Assembly: GCF_011044495.1 (NCBI RefSeq)
Contig: NZ_CP049143.1
Location: 7,006,001-7,070,000, forward strand
DNA length: 64,000 bases
Direction of reading: 5' to 3'
Source: Roseimicrobium sp. ORNL1
GTDB lineage: Bacteria > Verrucomicrobiota > Verrucomicrobiia > Verrucomicrobiales > Verrucomicrobiaceae
Both the position numbers and the translations under genes were made by a program. Numbering within the stretch: position 1 is the stretch's first letter; each line of letters begins with the position of its first letter. The notes below the pieces were generated by a model. That model searched no databases. It had not been told where the DNA came from and saw only the letters and a list, made by a program, of their open reading frames with translations. This document shows positions 1 through 9,720 of this stretch, in pieces.

Positions 1-1
1 A

Positions 2-1084
2 CTGCTGCGCATGAACAAGCGCACGGACGGCAAGTCACTGCCGCTCATTCGCATCGTGGACATGCGCCTGGAGAAACGCCGCACGAAGGATGGCTTCAGC
101 ATCCTGAGCGAAAAGTTGCGTCTCGCGGTGCAGGCGCGATTGGAACGCGGAGAGCAGACCATTCTCTTCCTCAATCGCCGCGGCTTCAATACGGCACTCA
201 CCTGCATGAAGTGCGGCGTGACCTGCACGTGTCCGGATTGCTCCATGGCCATGACGTTTCACAAGAGCGACACGAAGCTCATCTGTCACGTGTGCGGCAT
301 GCGCAAGCTGCCGCCGCGCAAGTGCGAGGCATGCGGCGACCCTTCCCTCACCTTCGCCGGCTTCGGCACGGAGCGCGCGGAGGAGACCATCCGCAAAGTC
401 TTCCCGCAGGCGCGCCTCGCCCGTGTGGATACGGACACCATGCAGCGGAAGAACCAGCTCCGCGATACGCTGCGTCTCTTCCGCAGCCAGAAGCTGGATA
501 TCCTCATCGGCACGCAGATGATCGCCAAGGGACTCGACTTTCCCAACGTGACGCTCGTGGGCGTGCTCAACGCGGACCTCGCGCTGAACCTTCCCGACTA
601 CCGTGCTGCCGAGCGCACCTTCCAGCTTCTCACGCAGGTAGCGGGACGTGCGGGACGTGGCGAGCGACAAGGTGAGGTTTTCATCCAGACCTACACGCCG
701 CACAGCCCGGCCATTCAGTTCTCAAGACACACGGACTTCGATGGCTTCGCGGAGCAGGAACTGGAACAGCGCAAGCAGTGGCACTATCCACCGTATCTGC
801 ACACCGTCCTGATTGGCGCACGAGGCAAGGAAGCGGCGCATGCGGAGTTCAGCCTGCAGACACTCGCTTCACGTTTGCAGAAGGAAGCTCCAGCGGACCT
901 CGTCATGGGCGAACCGTGTCCTTCACCACTAGCCAAGGCCCACGGGCAGTTCCGTTTCCAGCTCCTGCTTCGCGTGGAGAAGATCCGTCCTCTCGTTGCT
1001 CACCTGCAAAAGGTGCTCGCCGGCATGACCTTCCCCGAAGGTGTGATCGTCACATGGGACGTGGATGCGATGTCGCTGATGTAG
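2..1084 (+). CDS. priA: Primosomal protein N' (replication restart helicase PriA), 3' part
   Basis: C-terminal 360 codons of PriA, the superfamily 2 DNA helicase that reloads the replisome at stalled forks. The frame is open to the left window edge, so the ATG at 11 is internal and the start lies upstream. Eight cysteines form the PriA double zinc site, spaced C-x2-C-x5-C-x2-C and C-x2-C-x9-C-x2-C, as in the Escherichia coli enzyme. The helicase motifs GTQMIAKGLDFPNV and QVAGRAGRG (motifs V and VI) follow, then the C-terminal PriA domain. It converges with the sigma-54 activator gene across a gap holding a long inverted repeat. The identification is secure; only the N-terminal part is missing. 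Confidence 0.95.
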   Translation: MLRMNKRTDGKSLPLIRIVDMRLEKRRTKDGFSILSEKLRLAVQARLERGEQTILFLNRRGFNTALTCMKCGVTCTCPDCSMAMTFHKSDTKLICHVCGMRKLPPRKCEACGDPSLTFAGFGTERAEETIRKVFPQARLARVDTDTMQRKNQLRDTLRLFRSQKLDILIGTQMIAKGLDFPNVTLVGVLNADLALNLPDYRAAERTFQLLTQVAGRAGRGERQGEVFIQTYTPHSPAIQFSRHTDFDGFAEQELEQRKQWHYPPYLHTVLIGARGKEAAHAEFSLQTLASRLQKEAPADLVMGEPCPSPLAKAHGQFRFQLLLRVEKIRPLVAHLQKVLAGMTFPEGVIVTWDVDAMSLM

Positions 1085-1120
1085 CGTGGTGGATCAGGGG
1101 CGAGGCAGCGTCTTTTTAAT

Positions 1121-1265
1121 GGCCGCAAAAGAACGCAAAGAACACAAAAGTTACTGAGGGGAAGCGAGAGTGCGCGGCACAGCGTCTAGACAGCAAGGAA
1201 CACTGCATCAGAATGCAGCCCTCGCATCTTGAAACCTTTTGTGCTCTTTGCGTTCTTTTGCGGCT
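1121..1265. repeat. Long inverted repeat between convergent genes
   Basis: The arms at 1121-1150 and 1236-1265 are 30 nt each and complementary at 28 positions, separated by 85 nt. They are rich in CGCAAAG/CTTTGCG. The repeat fills most of the gap between the priA stop and the stop of the opposing sigma-54 activator gene. It could serve as a bidirectional transcription end or be a small repetitive element; neither is proven. Confidence 0.8.
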
Positions 1266-1277
1266 ATTCGCTTCCTT

Positions 1278-2768
1278 CTACGAAGCCTTCCGTGCTTTCG
1301 CTGCCTTGGGATCGACAGCTTTCGCAGTGACCACACCGGCGACGGGCACGGGCTTGGTGTCGGTCTTCGATTGGGACATGTCTTCTTCGGACACACCGAG
1401 CAGGTCGGCGGCGTCCTCGGAATTTTGGCCGCTGGCGCGCAGGGCGGCTTTCTTGAGCTCGCGCTCCACCCAGGACATGAGCTCGAAGCCGGGCAGTTGT
1501 TGGGCGCCGTGGATGAGCGTCTGCAGGGCGTCCTGCATGCGGGTCAGCGTGTGGATCGGAGTGACCACGCGCTGGGTGTTGCTGCCGAGCGGGATGTCCG
1601 CGGGGAGCAGCACGTCGGCATTGCTCAGGGCGCAGGCGCGCTGGAGGGTGTTCTCCAGTTCACGCACGTTGCCGGGCCAGTCGTAGGCCTCAAGCAGGCC
1701 GAGAGCGTCTTCTGAGAAGCGCATCTGCGGAGTGCGCTTGCGCGCGGCCATGCGCTGCAGGAAGAACTCGGCCAGGATGCGCACATCTTCACGACGCTCA
1801 CGAAGCGGCGGGATGTGGATGCGCACCACGTTCAGGCGGTAGAAAAGGTCTTCACGGAATTTCCCCTCGGTCACTTCCTTTTCGAGGTCCTTATTCGTGG
1901 CGGCGAGCACACGGACATCCGTCTTCAGGGTGGTGTTGCCACCCACGCGGCTGAGTTCACCTTCCTGCAGCACGCGGAGCAGCTTGCTCTGCACGGTCAG
2001 GGGCATGTCGCCTATTTCATCCAGAAAGAGGGTGCCACCATCGCACTGCTCGAAGCGACCCATGCGCTGGGCGACCGCTCCGGTGAACGCGCCTTTCTCA
2101 TGACCGAAGAGTTCGCTCTCCAGGAGGTTGTCCGGGATGGCCGTCACGTTGATGGCCACGAACTCCTTCTGGGTGCGCGGGCTGAACTTGTGAATGGCGC
2201 GGGCGACAAGTTCCTTACCGCAACCGCTCTCACCAGTGATCATCACCGCGGCATCGCTGCGGGAGACACGGCCGATGAGCTTGAAGACCTCCTGCATGGC
2301 GCCGCTGCGGCCAATGATGGTCTCCTGGATGCTCTCGGAAGAGACGGGGTTCGCGCTGGCCAGCGTGGTGCGGCGGGCTTCCACGGTCCGGAGGGCGCTC
2401 TCCACGATGGAGCGGAGGTCGTAGGGCATCTGTTCCTTCCGCAGGAAATCATAGGCGCCGAGACGCATGGACTCGATCACCGCGCTGGTGCCGGCGAGAC
2501 CACTAAATAAAAGGACCATGGCATTCGGGTCCTGCTGGCGGAGGCGCTTGAGCAGCTCGATGCCGCTCATCTGGGGCAGGCGGGCCTCCGTCAGGACGAG
2601 GTCGGCGCGCTGCTTCATATAGGCCGCCAGGGCGTCTTCGGCGCGCTCAAACGTCTCAATAATGACATCCGGAGCCTTCAGGTGGGTGGCGGCCCAACCT
2701 GAAAAATCCGTCTCCGAATCCACGATGATGATTCTCGTGGATGCGGCGCTGGGGTCTTTTTGCTGCAT
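1278..2768 (-). CDS. Sigma-54 dependent activator, NtrC type, with atypical receiver and HTH
   Basis: A 496-residue protein with NtrC order: receiver (about 12-125), sigma-54 AAA+ domain (about 150-390) and a C-terminal Fis-like region. The AAA+ part is intact: Walker A GESGCGKE, the GAFTGA loop that contacts sigma-54, and Walker [12 protein letters not shown]. The receiver is not standard: the phosphoacceptor Asp position holds Glu61 (LTEARLP), the acidic pair near residue 17 reads Asp-Ser, while the conserved Lys (FLRKE) remains. The Fis-like segment keeps [20 protein letters not shown] but its recognition helix is acidic (SEEDMS), followed by an Ala/Lys-rich tail. No histidine kinase is adjacent. 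It is probably a constitutive or protein-regulated activator; that is inference. Confidence 0.9.
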   Translation of the reverse strand: MQQKDPSAASTRIIIVDSETDFSGWAATHLKAPDVIIETFERAEDALAAYMKQRADLVLTEARLPQMSGIELLKRLRQQDPNAMVLLFSGLAGTSAVIESMRLGAYDFLRKEQMPYDLRSIVESALRTVEARRTTLASANPVSSESIQETIIGRSGAMQEVFKLIGRVSRSDAAVMITGESGCGKELVARAIHKFSPRTQKEFVAINVTAIPDNLLESELFGHEKGAFTGAVAQRMGRFEQCDGGTLFLDEIGDMPLTVQSKLLRVLQEGELSRVGGNTTLKTDVRVLAATNKDLEKEVTEGKFREDLFYRLNVVRIHIPPLRERREDVRILAEFFLQRMAARKRTPQMRFSEDALGLLEAYDWPGNVRELENTLQRACALSNADVLLPADIPLGSNTQRVVTPIHTLTRMQDALQTLIHGAQQLPGFELMSWVERELKKAALRASGQNSEDAADLLGVSEEDMSQSKTDTKPVPVAGVVTAKAVDPKAAKARKAS

Positions 2769-2857
2769 GGGACGGGAACTGTTTCACATATTCCCCCCGG
2801 ATGCAAAGGACAAGCTGACCCATAAAGCTCCATATTGCGCACAAGAATAGGAGACGC

Positions 2858-4126
2858 CTATGACGGCCATAGCCATGCAATAAGCCCGGCGCCTAATATA
2901 GAGACGCCGAACACCACGGCCACCCACCCTGCCAGCGCACGGCTGCCGACGGTGACGACCATGATCCCCTTGAACACCAAGTTCGCCACGCCGCCCGTGA
3001 GGATGACACGCCAGGCGGTGCCGGGGTCGAGGTTGCTGCTGTTCACCAGGTTGGCCGTCGAGAGGGTGATGGCATCCATGTCCGTGAGGCCCGAGATGGC
3101 GGCCACGGTGTAAAGTCCTCCCTGCCCGAAGTTGTGCCGGGCCACTGCCACCCCCAGCAGCACCAAGGCATACAGGAGACCAAACATCACCGCGCCTTTC
3201 ATTTCGGAAGGAGGCTCACTCTGAGGCGGTTTCGCCATTTCTTTCCGGGCCAGGAACCAGCAGATGACACTCACCACGGCCATCCACGCCATCATGGTAA
3301 GGAAGGGGTAAATCATGGACTGCCCGGCCTTGGGAGCCACCATCAAGATTTCTACCACGACGCGGCCGAAGACCACGGTCGAGGCAATCATGATGACGAC
3401 GGCGAGCAGCGCGGGGCTGACCTTGGTATCCTTGCTCTGGCGGGAAAGGCTGGCGGTGGTGGCGGTGCTGGAAATCAAGCCTCCCAGCAGGCCGGAAGCG
3501 AGCAGACCTTTGTTGGGCCCGATGACCTTGCCGATCAGGTAGGCCGCCAGGCTGATGCCCACGATGAGCACCACCATGAGCCAGATTTTGAAGGGGTTAA
3601 AGACGCCGTAGTACCCGTAGTCCTCGTTCGGCAGCACGGGCAGAATGACCAGCCCGATGAGCACCAGCCGGGCGATGGCCTTGAGTTCCTTCTCCCCAAT
3701 CTTCCGCACCACGCCGTGCATGAACTCCTTGCTCTGGAGCAGCACCATCACCACACCGGCGACGACGGTGGCGGCCACGGCGTGACCGAGCATGGGCATC
3801 ATGCCGGTGAAGAACATCACCAGCATGGCGAACTCGGTCGTTAGCCCCATGTCTGCCCCACTCGCCCCCTTCTTCAGGGCCGGGAGATTGCCGATGAGGA
3901 TCAGCATGGCGAGACACAGCAGGGCGGCGGCGATGACCCACCCACCATAGGTACTGGCCACGAGGGCCGCGAGCGCTCCGGAAAGCGTGACGAGGGCAAA
4001 GGTGCGGATGCCTGCCACCTGGTCCTTCACCCACTCGCGCTCCAGACCCACGAGCAATCCCAGCCCGAGGGCCGTGCCCAGCGCCCCGAAGAGTTCGGTG
4101 GCGGGCATTTCGGCGGCGGCAGTCAT
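2858..4126 (-). CDS. MgtC/SapB and DUF4010 family membrane protein
   Basis: A 422-residue, very hydrophobic protein. The N-terminal third has the MgtC/SapB signature (LGTALGLGLLVGLEREW, then AGIRTFALVTLSGALAAL), and the rest matches the DUF4010 architecture with many membrane segments (LLASGLLGGLISSTATTASL, AVMFGLLYALVLLGVAVA). MgtC-like proteins relate to magnesium and acid stress, but for the MgtC-DUF4010 fusion the substrate is unknown. The gene is divergent from carA, with 95 nt between the two starts. The family call is firm; no function beyond an inner-membrane protein is claimed. Confidence 0.85.
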   Translation of the reverse strand: MTAAAEMPATELFGALGTALGLGLLVGLEREWVKDQVAGIRTFALVTLSGALAALVASTYGGWVIAAALLCLAMLILIGNLPALKKGASGADMGLTTEFAMLVMFFTGMMPMLGHAVAATVVAGVVMVLLQSKEFMHGVVRKIGEKELKAIARLVLIGLVILPVLPNEDYGYYGVFNPFKIWLMVVLIVGISLAAYLIGKVIGPNKGLLASGLLGGLISSTATTASLSRQSKDTKVSPALLAVVIMIASTVVFGRVVVEILMVAPKAGQSMIYPFLTMMAWMAVVSVICWFLARKEMAKPPQSEPPSEMKGAVMFGLLYALVLLGVAVARHNFGQGGLYTVAAISGLTDMDAITLSTANLVNSSNLDPGTAWRVILTGGVANLVFKGIMVVTVGSRALAGWVAVVFGVSILGAGLIAWLWPS

Positions 4127-4221
4127 CGTTTACAATAAAATAGGGAATCTGGGCGGCGTGTGGCAATCTTTCGTTCAGGTCTTGCACCGCCCCCCCATTT
4201 CGAGTAAGTCAGGCACCCCAC

Positions 4222-5382
4222 ATGAAAGCCCTCCTCGCACTGGAAGACGGACGTTACTTTGAAGGTATCGCCTTTGGCGCGACCGCCACGCGCACTGGAG
4301 AGATTTGCTTCAACACCTCAATGACTGGCTATCAGGAAGTCCTGACAGATCCGTCCTATCGCGGTCAGATTGTGGCGATGACCTACCCGCTCATCGGGAA
4401 CTATGGCATCAACCCGCTCGACCTCGAGAGCAATGCTCCGCATGTGCGCGGCTTCGTGGTGGAGGAACTCTGCGAAGTGCCCAGCAACTGGCGCAGCACG
4501 CAGTCGCTCGATGGCTGGCTGAAGGAGTGGGACATTCCCGGCATCCAGGGAATCGACACCCGTGCGCTGACCAAGCACCTTCGCACCCGCGGTGCCATGC
4601 GCTCGGTCATCACCAGCCAGGCCTCCAGCGTGGAGGAAGCCGTCGAACTAGCCCGCGCCAGCGCGCCGATGACGGGCAGCGATTTCGTGAAGGAGGTCAC
4701 CACGGTGGATCCCTACCTCTGGGATGACGACAGCAGCCGCCGCTGGGACATTCCGAACCCGAGCCAGGGCTCGTCGGGTGGGGCGGAGGGCGTCTTCCAT
4801 CAACTCCCCGAGGCGAAGCATCGCATCGTGGCCTACGATTTCGGCATCAAGCGGAACATCCTGCGCCGCCTGCGCCAGGAGGGCTTCGCCGTGGAGGTGG
4901 TGCCCAGCACCACGAGCGCGGAAGAAGTGCTGAAGCGCAAGCCCGATGGCGTCTTCCTCAGCAATGGTCCCGGGGATCCGGCCGCGCTAGGATACATCCA
5001 TGAGCAGGTACGCAAGCTCACGCCGCACCAACCGATTTTTGCCATCTGCCTGGGTCACCAGCTTTTGGGCCACGCCTTTGGCGGCACCACTTATAAGCTC
5101 AAGTTTGGCCATCGTGGCGGCAACCAGCCGGTGAAGGATCTGCGCAGCGGCAAGGTGTCCATCACCAGCCAGAACCATGGCTTCGCCGTGGATGCCGACA
5201 CGCTTCCCTCCAATGTGGAAGTGACCCACATCAACCTGAACGACAACACGGTCGAGGGCCTGCGTCACAAGGAATACCCGGTGTTCAGCGTGCAGTACCA
5301 TCCCGAAGCTGCTCCGGGACCGAATGATGCGAGCTACTTCTTCCGTGAGTTCGCGCAGTTGATTGACGAGCAGAAGAAGTGA
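4222..5382 (+). CDS. carA: Carbamoyl-phosphate synthase small (glutaminase) subunit
   Basis: A 386-residue protein of normal family length. It releases ammonia from glutamine for CarB, feeding pyrimidine and arginine synthesis. The N-terminal CPSase small-chain domain begins ALLALEDGRYFEGIAFG, and the class I glutaminase domain has the nucleophile Cys276 in FAICLGHQLLG and the His360/Glu362 pair in QYHPEA. No carB lies next to it in the window. The 95-nt leader contains a short inverted pair (4151-4156 and 4187-4192) that might form a hairpin, but it has no T-run. Confidence 0.97.
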   Translation: MKALLALEDGRYFEGIAFGATATRTGEICFNTSMTGYQEVLTDPSYRGQIVAMTYPLIGNYGINPLDLESNAPHVRGFVVEELCEVPSNWRSTQSLDGWLKEWDIPGIQGIDTRALTKHLRTRGAMRSVITSQASSVEEAVELARASAPMTGSDFVKEVTTVDPYLWDDDSSRRWDIPNPSQGSSGGAEGVFHQLPEAKHRIVAYDFGIKRNILRRLRQEGFAVEVVPSTTSAEEVLKRKPDGVFLSNGPGDPAALGYIHEQVRKLTPHQPIFAICLGHQLLGHAFGGTTYKLKFGHRGGNQPVKDLRSGKVSITSQNHGFAVDADTLPSNVEVTHINLNDNTVEGLRHKEYPVFSVQYHPEAAPGPNDASYFFREFAQLIDEQKK

Positions 5383-5423
5383 GTAGTCTGGCTGACGCTC
5401 GCGAAAGCGGGTACGGTTGGGCG

Positions 5424-5450
5424 AAACGCAAAGCAGCGAAGCAGCAAAGG
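5424..5450 (+). repeat. Dispersed 27-nt CGCAAAG-type repeat, copy 1
   Basis: This 27-nt purine-rich sequence is identical at 26 of 27 positions to 31281-31307. Both copies lie in the short gap just after a gene. It overlaps the upstream extension of the next reading frame, which argues that the protein starts after it. Confidence 0.75.
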
Positions 5451-5459
5451 GTTCCTACC

Positions 5460-6023
5460 ATGCCTGACTCAGATTCCATGCCTGTTGGCGACGATAACGC
5501 TTTGGAGTTGCAGCTCTTCCGTGAGCTGAACCGGCTTGGCGCCCGATACATTGTGGTCGGCAGTCATGCCATGAGGCATCATGGTGCGGATGTGCCGCCC
5601 CAAGAAGTGGCGCTTCTGATCGACGGTGACCTGGAACACCAGCGTGTGGTCTTGCAGGCGCTGGATACCATGCCGGAGAAGGCAGCGCAGGAACTCCAAG
5701 GTGTTGATCTGCGTGAGTACACCGAAGTGCACGTGGCAGACAGGGTGCTTGTGAAACTGGCGACCAACTTGTGTGGCATCACCTATGCGGATGCTGCTGC
5801 GGAGATAGAATGGGAAGAAGTGGACGGCGTTCGCATTCCCTATGCCTCGCTGGTCATGCTCTGGAAGACCAAACAGAACCACCTCGAAGAAGATGAAACG
5901 GATCGCATCTTTCTTCGGGAGAAATTGAAGGGCATTCTTCCTGAGGAGGAGTTGCATTCCTCACCGGTCACAGAAGGAACCTCCGAGGGATTTCTTGGGC
6001 AGATCTGGCGGAAGATTTTCTAG
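5460..6023 (+). CDS. Nucleotidyltransferase-fold-like protein, apparently without catalytic DxD
   Basis: A 187-residue soluble protein. The segment LFRELNRLGARYIVVGSHAMRHHG resembles the start of MNT/AbiEii-type nucleotidyltransferases (helix, strand, GS motif, helix). The following strand, which should carry the metal-binding Asp-x-Asp, reads PPQEVALLIDGD and lacks that pair in the usual place. The later part (VLVKLATNL, VRIPYASLVMLWKTK) fits the same fold. I placed the start at 5460 because the frame upstream of it runs through a dispersed repeat. No toxin or antitoxin partner is adjacent. It may be a non-catalytic relative; the family assignment itself is tentative. Confidence 0.55.
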   Translation: MPDSDSMPVGDDNALELQLFRELNRLGARYIVVGSHAMRHHGADVPPQEVALLIDGDLEHQRVVLQALDTMPEKAAQELQGVDLREYTEVHVADRVLVKLATNLCGITYADAAAEIEWEEVDGVRIPYASLVMLWKTKQNHLEEDETDRIFLREKLKGILPEEELHSSPVTEGTSEGFLGQIWRKIF

Positions 6024-6086
6024 GCGCACGCCTGCTCTTCGACAATTCGCGTGCCAGTTTCGCTGCCCTGTGCCACTAATGGGCCC

Positions 6087-7307
6087 ATGGCAATCGTCGT
6101 GCAAAAATATGGCGGCAGCAGCGTGGCGGATGCGGACAAGATCCGCGCTGTGGCGAAGCGGGTGATGGAGACCCAGAAGGCAGGGCATCAGGTGGCCGTG
6201 GTGGTTTCTGCCATGGGCGATACCACGGATGACCTGCTCACCCTCGCGAAGAAGGTGTCCACGAATCCGGAACGCCGTGAGCTGGACATGCTGCTCTCCG
6301 TGGGGGAACGCATTTCCATGGCGCTGCTGTCCATGGCGATTCGCGAATTGGGCGGAGATGCCATCAGCTTCACCGGCAGCCAGGCGGGCATCGTGACGAA
6401 TGACCGCCACATCGATGCGCGCATCATCGAGGTGCGCCCCTTCCGCGTGCAGGATGAGCTTTCGCGCGGGAAGATAGTGATCATCGCAGGGTATCAGGGT
6501 GTATCCTACCGCAAGGAGATCACCACGCTGGGACGCGGTGGCAGTGACACCACGGCTGTGGCCATGGCGGCGGCATTGGATGCCGAGTGGTGTGAGATTT
6601 GTTCGGATGTGGACGGCGTGTACTCCGCGGATCCACGCGTAGTCCCTGCGGCAAAGCGCATCCCCACCATGGCCTATGAGGAGATGCAGGAGATGGCCGA
6701 GGCCGGCGCGAAGGTGCTGAATGCGCAAGCCGTGGAATTCGCCAAAGAGCGCGGCATCGCCATCTACGCGCGCGCCACGAAGCAAGCGCCTCCCGGCGCG
6801 GAAGAGCCCACCGACAGCACGGTGGTACGGAAGTTTGGTCCCAACGTGCCGGGACGTGTGGTGGGCGTGGCTAGTGAGAAGGATCTCTTCTTGCTGGATG
6901 CTGCGAGTGGCGCAGATGCCGTTCTGGAGTTGCTGGATGAGCTGTCGGTGGTCGGCAAGCAACTGCACGTGGCCACCTCGGGCGATGGCGCGAACAGCCT
7001 TGCCATGGTCATCTCCCGGGAGAATCTGCACGATGAAGCACGGCTGCGCGCGAAACTGCAGGAGAAGTTTGGCGATACGGTGAAGCTGGAGGATGGAATC
7101 GGCGCGGTGAGCGTGGTCGGCACCGGCATCACCACGAACTACAAGAACCTCCGCGCCGGCTCTGCTGCCTTGGCCACGCATGGCGTGCTCGGGATTTCCA
7201 CCTCACGTTTCCGCATCACCTGGCTGGTGCCACTGGCGGGTGTGGATGATGCGGTGCGGAGATTGCATGCAACGTTCCTGGAGGCAGAGGGGGAGGTGGT
7301 GCCGTAG
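6087..7307 (+). CDS. lysC: Aspartate kinase
   Basis: A 406-residue protein that phosphorylates aspartate, the first step to lysine, threonine and methionine. The start at 6087 gives the canonical [19 protein letters not shown]; an upstream ATG at 6051 would only add 12 atypical residues. The amino-acid kinase domain contains the nucleotide and substrate motifs GGSSV and [14 protein letters not shown]. Two C-terminal ACT domains follow (about 265-405), so allosteric feedback by end products is expected. The length matches single-function bacterial aspartokinases. A 406-codon open frame on the opposite strand is a shadow. Confidence 0.95.
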   Translation: MAIVVQKYGGSSVADADKIRAVAKRVMETQKAGHQVAVVVSAMGDTTDDLLTLAKKVSTNPERRELDMLLSVGERISMALLSMAIRELGGDAISFTGSQAGIVTNDRHIDARIIEVRPFRVQDELSRGKIVIIAGYQGVSYRKEITTLGRGGSDTTAVAMAAALDAEWCEICSDVDGVYSADPRVVPAAKRIPTMAYEEMQEMAEAGAKVLNAQAVEFAKERGIAIYARATKQAPPGAEEPTDSTVVRKFGPNVPGRVVGVASEKDLFLLDAASGADAVLELLDELSVVGKQLHVATSGDGANSLAMVISRENLHDEARLRAKLQEKFGDTVKLEDGIGAVSVVGTGITTNYKNLRAGSAALATHGVLGISTSRFRITWLVPLAGVDDAVRRLHATFLEAEGEVVP

Positions 7308-7374
7308 ACGTGCGTCCTCGGACTCCAGTGTATGCAAATCCAAAGTTGAAATGAGCGTTCCAGCCACGTGATCC

Positions 7375-7938
7375 ATGAATCCAGAGTTGCCCATCACCTC
7401 AATCTCGGATGCGAAGGAATATTTCCAACTCAAGGGGTGTCAACACATGCACATGCAGCGAGATTTTCCTGCACGGTATGAGGAGTACCGCGCAATGGGA
7501 ATTGGGAAGGAGCAGGAAACCGCATGGGCATTTGAGGCAGCCACCGAAGGCCTTGCGCATTTGGAGAGCGATGGGGTGGACCGCGATGAAGCCTGGTGGC
7601 GGCATTCCCATGTCGAGGATTTGATCGTGCAGCGACGCTTCCATGGTCTTCTTGGACGCCTCCTTAATGCCACAGCGGTGATCCAACCGCTGCTTTCGCA
7701 AAGGGATCGACTGCTGGTTGCGGAGACCATTGTGGGCAGGGTGGATCCAAAGTGGCGAAGAGGGCTGATCTTTCCAAGCCACGATTTCGGCGAGCACGAA
7801 GTCGCGAGGGAATTCGCCCAACAAGCCCGGAATCTGGTGGCGGAGGCGTTTGAGGATCCAAAAATGGAAACTCGCCGAACTGCCTTATTGGAGAAATGGA
7901 GAGACGTGACGGTGCAGTGTGGGATCCGGAACATTTGA
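7375..7938 (+). CDS. Hypothetical protein
   Basis: A 187-residue protein of a family I do not recognise. It has no signal peptide or membrane segment and is rich in Glu, Arg and Trp (AWWRHSHVEDLIVQRRFHGLL), with a mostly helical appearance. The sequence MHMQRDFPARYEEYRAMGIGKEQETAW near the N-terminus looks like a protein-interaction helix pair, but that is impression only. It sits between aspartate kinase and the sulfatase, all on the same strand, with no close coupling. Coding probability rests on length, composition and lack of a better alternative frame. Confidence 0.6.
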   Translation: MNPELPITSISDAKEYFQLKGCQHMHMQRDFPARYEEYRAMGIGKEQETAWAFEAATEGLAHLESDGVDRDEAWWRHSHVEDLIVQRRFHGLLGRLLNATAVIQPLLSQRDRLLVAETIVGRVDPKWRRGLIFPSHDFGEHEVAREFAQQARNLVAEAFEDPKMETRRTALLEKWRDVTVQCGIRNI

Positions 7939-7984
7939 AAAGTCGTGCGATCTGGCTGGAATTTTCTGCGTTTCTCGTCGCAGA

Positions 7985-9688
7985 ATGACCCCCATGAAAC
8001 TACGTTTCCTCGTCTCCACGCTGCTGCTTTTGCCCGTGTTTCTGAAAGCAGCCGACAAGAAACCCAACGTCCTCTTCATCGCCGTGGACGACTTGAAGCC
8101 GACCATCGGCAGCTTCGGGGACTCGCATGCGAAGACGCCGAACATCGACCGTATCGCGGCGAAGGGCACGGTGTTCACGCGCGCGTACTGCATGCAGGCG
8201 GTGTGTTCGCCGTCGCGCAATGGGGTGCTCACCGGACTGCGGCCCGAGGTGCTGCAGATCTATGATCTGGGTACGAACTTCCGGAAGCGTGCCCCGGAGG
8301 TGGTGACGCTGCCGCAGCACTTCAAGCAGCAAGGCTGGCAGAGCCACGGCGTGGGCAAGATCTTCCACGTGGGTCATGGGAACAATGAAGACGCCGCTTC
8401 GTGGAGCGTGCCACACTTCCAGGCAAAGAGCATTGGCTACGCGCTGGAGGAGAACAAAAAGTCGCTCACGCGCGAGGAAGCGCTCTTCGACAACAAGGCG
8501 GCGGGCAAGCTGCCCAAGGGCGCGGCGTATGAGTCCGCGGATGTGCCGGATGATGCCTATGGCGATGGCAAGATCGCGCTGGAAGCAGTGAACCGACTGC
8601 GTGGCTTCAAGGAGAGCGGGGAGCCCTTTTTCCTTGCGGTGGGTTTTGTGAAGCCCCACCTGCCTTTCTGCGCGCCGAAGAAGTACTGGGACATGTATGA
8701 TCCGGCCACGCTGCCACAACCTGACCGCGCCACACCGCCGGACGGTGCACCGTCCTACGCACCCACCTCATGGGGTGAGTTGCGCCAGTACCTAGGCATT
8801 CCGGAAAAAGGTGCACTGCCTACGGACCTCACGCGCACCCTGATTCACGGCTACTATGCGGCCACGAGCTACATGGATGCGCAGCTGGGCCTCGTGCTGG
8901 ATGAGTTGGAGAAGCTCGGCCTGGCAGAGAATACGGTCATCGTGCTCTGGGGCGATCACGGCTGGCATCTGGGCGACCACGGCATGTGGTGCAAACATTC
9001 CGACTATGAGCAGGCTACGAATGCCCCACTCTTGTTCTCCGCACCCGGGAAAAAGGGTGGCCAGAAGTCGAGCGCGGTGGTGGAGTTCAATGATATCTAT
9101 CCCACGCTTTGCGATCTCGCTGGCATCGCCAAGCCTTCGCACCTGCAGGGCACGAGTCTGGTGCCGCTACTCGATGATCCCAAGGGCAGTGTGAAGCCCG
9201 CTGCTTTCCAGGTGTATCCGCGCAGCACCCCTGAGACCGGGCCACTGCTGGGTCAAGCGATGCGGACGGAACGCTGGCGTTATGTTGAGTGGCAAAAGGC
9301 GGATAAGACCGTCGCGGATCGCGAGCTATATGACATGCAAAGCGATCCCGGCGAGACGGAGAACCTCGCGAATAAATCGGAGCATGCCGCCACCGTGGCC
9401 GAGCTTTCCGCGATGATGGCGAAGCGTCTGAGTGAAGCACCTCCTTTGGGACTGAAACTGCTGGATCGCAGCAAGCCCCAGTCGAATACGACACCTGCCA
9501 ATGCGAAGAAACCCAAGCAGGATCGCAACGCGATGTTCAACAAGCGCGATAAGGACCAGGACGGCAAGCTGACGAAGGAGGAGTTCCTCAAGGATCAGCC
9601 GGATCCTGAGGAAGCACCGAAGCGTTTTCCAAAGTTCGACAAGAACAGCGATGGTTTCCTGAGCCGCGAGGAGTTTGTGGGGAAGTAA
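7985..9688 (+). CDS. Secreted sulfatase with C-terminal EF-hands
   Basis: About 567 residues. A signal peptide (MKLRFLVSTLLLLPVFLKA) is followed by the alkaline-phosphatase-fold sulfatase domain: metal-binding NVLFIAVDDLKP and the active-site C-x-P-S-R motif (AVCSPSRNGVLTG), whose Cys is converted to formylglycine. Later HGWHLGDHGMWCKHS fits the iduronate-2-sulfatase-like group. The C-terminus adds two EF-hand loops, DKDQDGKLTKEEF and DKNSDGFLSREEF, a fusion common in PVC bacteria. The likely role is desulfating polysaccharides outside the cytoplasm. Starts at 7985 or 7994 are both possible; neither has a clear ribosome site. No maturase gene is in the window. Confidence 0.92.
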   Translation: MTPMKLRFLVSTLLLLPVFLKAADKKPNVLFIAVDDLKPTIGSFGDSHAKTPNIDRIAAKGTVFTRAYCMQAVCSPSRNGVLTGLRPEVLQIYDLGTNFRKRAPEVVTLPQHFKQQGWQSHGVGKIFHVGHGNNEDAASWSVPHFQAKSIGYALEENKKSLTREEALFDNKAAGKLPKGAAYESADVPDDAYGDGKIALEAVNRLRGFKESGEPFFLAVGFVKPHLPFCAPKKYWDMYDPATLPQPDRATPPDGAPSYAPTSWGELRQYLGIPEKGALPTDLTRTLIHGYYAATSYMDAQLGLVLDELEKLGLAENTVIVLWGDHGWHLGDHGMWCKHSDYEQATNAPLLFSAPGKKGGQKSSAVVEFNDIYPTLCDLAGIAKPSHLQGTSLVPLLDDPKGSVKPAAFQVYPRSTPETGPLLGQAMRTERWRYVEWQKADKTVADRELYDMQSDPGETENLANKSEHAATVAELSAMMAKRLSEAPPLGLKLLDRSKPQSNTTPANAKKPKQDRNAMFNKRDKDQDGKLTKEEFLKDQPDPEEAPKRFPKFDKNSDGFLSREEFVGK

Positions 9689-9720
9689 AACAGAGGAACT
9701 CACCCAGCACGTCGCCACAG

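Noticed and set aside
5961-7181. 406-codon minus-strand frame opposite aspartate kinase
   Set aside because: His/Arg-rich shadow frame; the plus strand has a complete, conserved enzyme.
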